Program-made: the position numbers and the translations under genes
Assembly (NCBI GenBank): GCA_013813075.1
Contig: JACCSI010000194.1
Coordinates: 1-6,551 of the forward strand
Direction: 5' to 3'
From: Acidobacteriota bacterium
GTDB taxonomy: Bacteria > Acidobacteriota > Vicinamibacteria > Vicinamibacterales > UBA2999
Length of the DNA stretch: 6,551 bases
In this document: one piece after another, positions 6,235 through 6,551 of the stretch
Layout of the letters: every line of letters begins with the position of its first letter
Numbering within the stretch: position 1 is the first letter of the stretch
Notes under the pieces: generated by a model
Seen by the model: the letters and a program-made list of their open reading frames with translations, nothing else
What the model was told of the DNA's origin: nothing
Databases searched by the model: none

Positions 6235-6400
6235 CTACTTCGCCAGCGGATCCGGCCGCCACTGCACGTTCAGCACCTGGCCGGTCGCGCCCTTGCCGCC
6301 CTCCCTGGAAGACGGCGTGCGTCTGGTCATGGGGGCATCGATGCGGCGAGCCATCACGTCGTGTAGCACGTCAGTAAATTCAATGCGACAGTCGGGCCAT
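6235..6400 (-). CDS. Very small hypothetical protein, probable frameshift near its start
   Basis: A minus-strand frame ending TAG at 6237-6235 has strongly G/C-ending codons over its last 35 or so codons and reads ...GGKGATGQVLNVQWRPDPLAK, which looks coding. The best translation signal, GGGAGG with 5-base spacing to ATG at 6400-6398, lies in another frame that meets TGA after MARLSH (6382-6380). Removing one base around 6382-6386 joins MARLS(H) to EFTDVLHDVMARRIDAP and gives a protein of about 54 residues. If there is no error, the start could be GTG 6369, GTG 6357 or ATG 6354 (39 residues), none with a good Shine-Dalgarno. I do not recognise the protein; it has no membrane segment, many arginines and a flexible middle. 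It lies between the helix-turn-helix gene and the zinc-ribbon gene, 13 bases before the latter's start. Confidence 0.45.
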
Positions 6401-6419
6401 GGGAACCTCCCGCGAAGTG

Positions 6420-6551
6420 CTACTCGGTCAAGTACGACGTGAGGGCGGCGCGCGAGATGCGCCACGTGGTCCCGATCTTCCTGCCCTTCAATTCACCAGA
6501 ATCGAGCACCGCGACGACGTCCGCTTCGGAAACGCCGAGCGCCTGCGCCGC
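6420..6551 (-). CDS. Excisionase/MerR-like helix-turn-helix DNA-binding protein (partial, C-terminus)
   Basis: The last 43 residues are visible, entering at the window edge and stopping at TAG 6422-6420. The pattern AAQALGVSEADVVAVLDSGE, then LKGRKIGTTWRISRAALTSYL, is the helix-turn-helix plus wing of the HTH_17 / excisionase family. AAQALGVSEADVVAVL is the two-helix recognition unit, GRKIGTTWRI the beta-wing and SRAALTSYL the closing helix. Members include phage and plasmid excisionases and small host regulators. No integrase or attachment site is visible, so mobility cannot be claimed. The stop is followed after 10 bases by the Shine-Dalgarno of the small downstream frame, so the three minus-strand genes are probably co-transcribed. 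The N-terminus lies outside the window. Confidence 0.8.
   Translation of the reverse strand, partial: AAQALGVSEADVVAVLDSGELKGRKIGTTWRISRAALTSYLTE

Noticed and set aside
5628..6377. 249-codon plus-strand open frame opposite the zinc-ribbon gene
   Set aside because: Antisense to a gene with two clear zinc ribbons and a membrane helix; the translation has no motif.
6420..6551. Prophage or integrative element signalled by the excisionase-like gene
   Set aside because: No integrase, attachment repeat, tRNA end or phage gene is visible, and many host regulators share this fold.

Overview
The window is GC-rich, free-living bacterial chromosome. The lineage cannot be read directly. The gene repertoire (AttH/CrtC-type lipocalin, PQQ-type beta-propeller protein, TFIIB-type zinc-ribbon membrane protein, S-box control of a solo homoserine dehydrogenase) and the codon use would fit Acidobacteriota such as Vicinamibacteria, but that is an inference from memory. 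There are no rRNA, tRNA, CRISPR or IS elements.

Plus strand, 1-2860. A possible gene tail (1-105) overlaps by ATGA the start of an exported or membrane-anchored AttH/CrtC-like lipocalin protein (102-1274). A short AT-rich stretch follows, holding a sigma70-like promoter with a 24-bp palindrome inside it. Next comes a clear SAM-I (S-box) riboswitch (1350-1449) with a readable translational expression platform, and then hom, homoserine dehydrogenase (1538-2860). Promoter, operator, riboswitch and gene form one methionine-responsive unit, apparently controlled at two levels.

Middle, 2847-5101. A GNAT-type acetyltransferase (minus, 2920-3738) converges on hom. It diverges, across 45 bp, from a secreted PQQ-type beta-propeller protein (plus, 3784-5101). 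The propeller gene is broken by a frameshift near 4105-4123: its signal peptide and first blade lie in one frame and the rest in the next.

Right end, minus strand, 6551-5115. This looks like one operon. It begins with the C-terminal half of an excisionase/MerR-like helix-turn-helix protein, followed by a very small gene that seems to carry a one-base shift just after its start. The last gene is a two-zinc-ribbon, C-terminally membrane-anchored protein. Its only sensible start is a CTG preceded by a near-ideal Shine-Dalgarno sequence.

The most interesting material is the hom leader. One C-rich strand (1479-1487) can pair either with the 3' strand of riboswitch helix P4 or with the hom ribosome binding site, and an inverted-repeat operator sits on the promoter upstream. 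The three coding irregularities at 4.1, 6.22 and 6.38 kb are either real mutations or sequence errors, and should be checked against reads.
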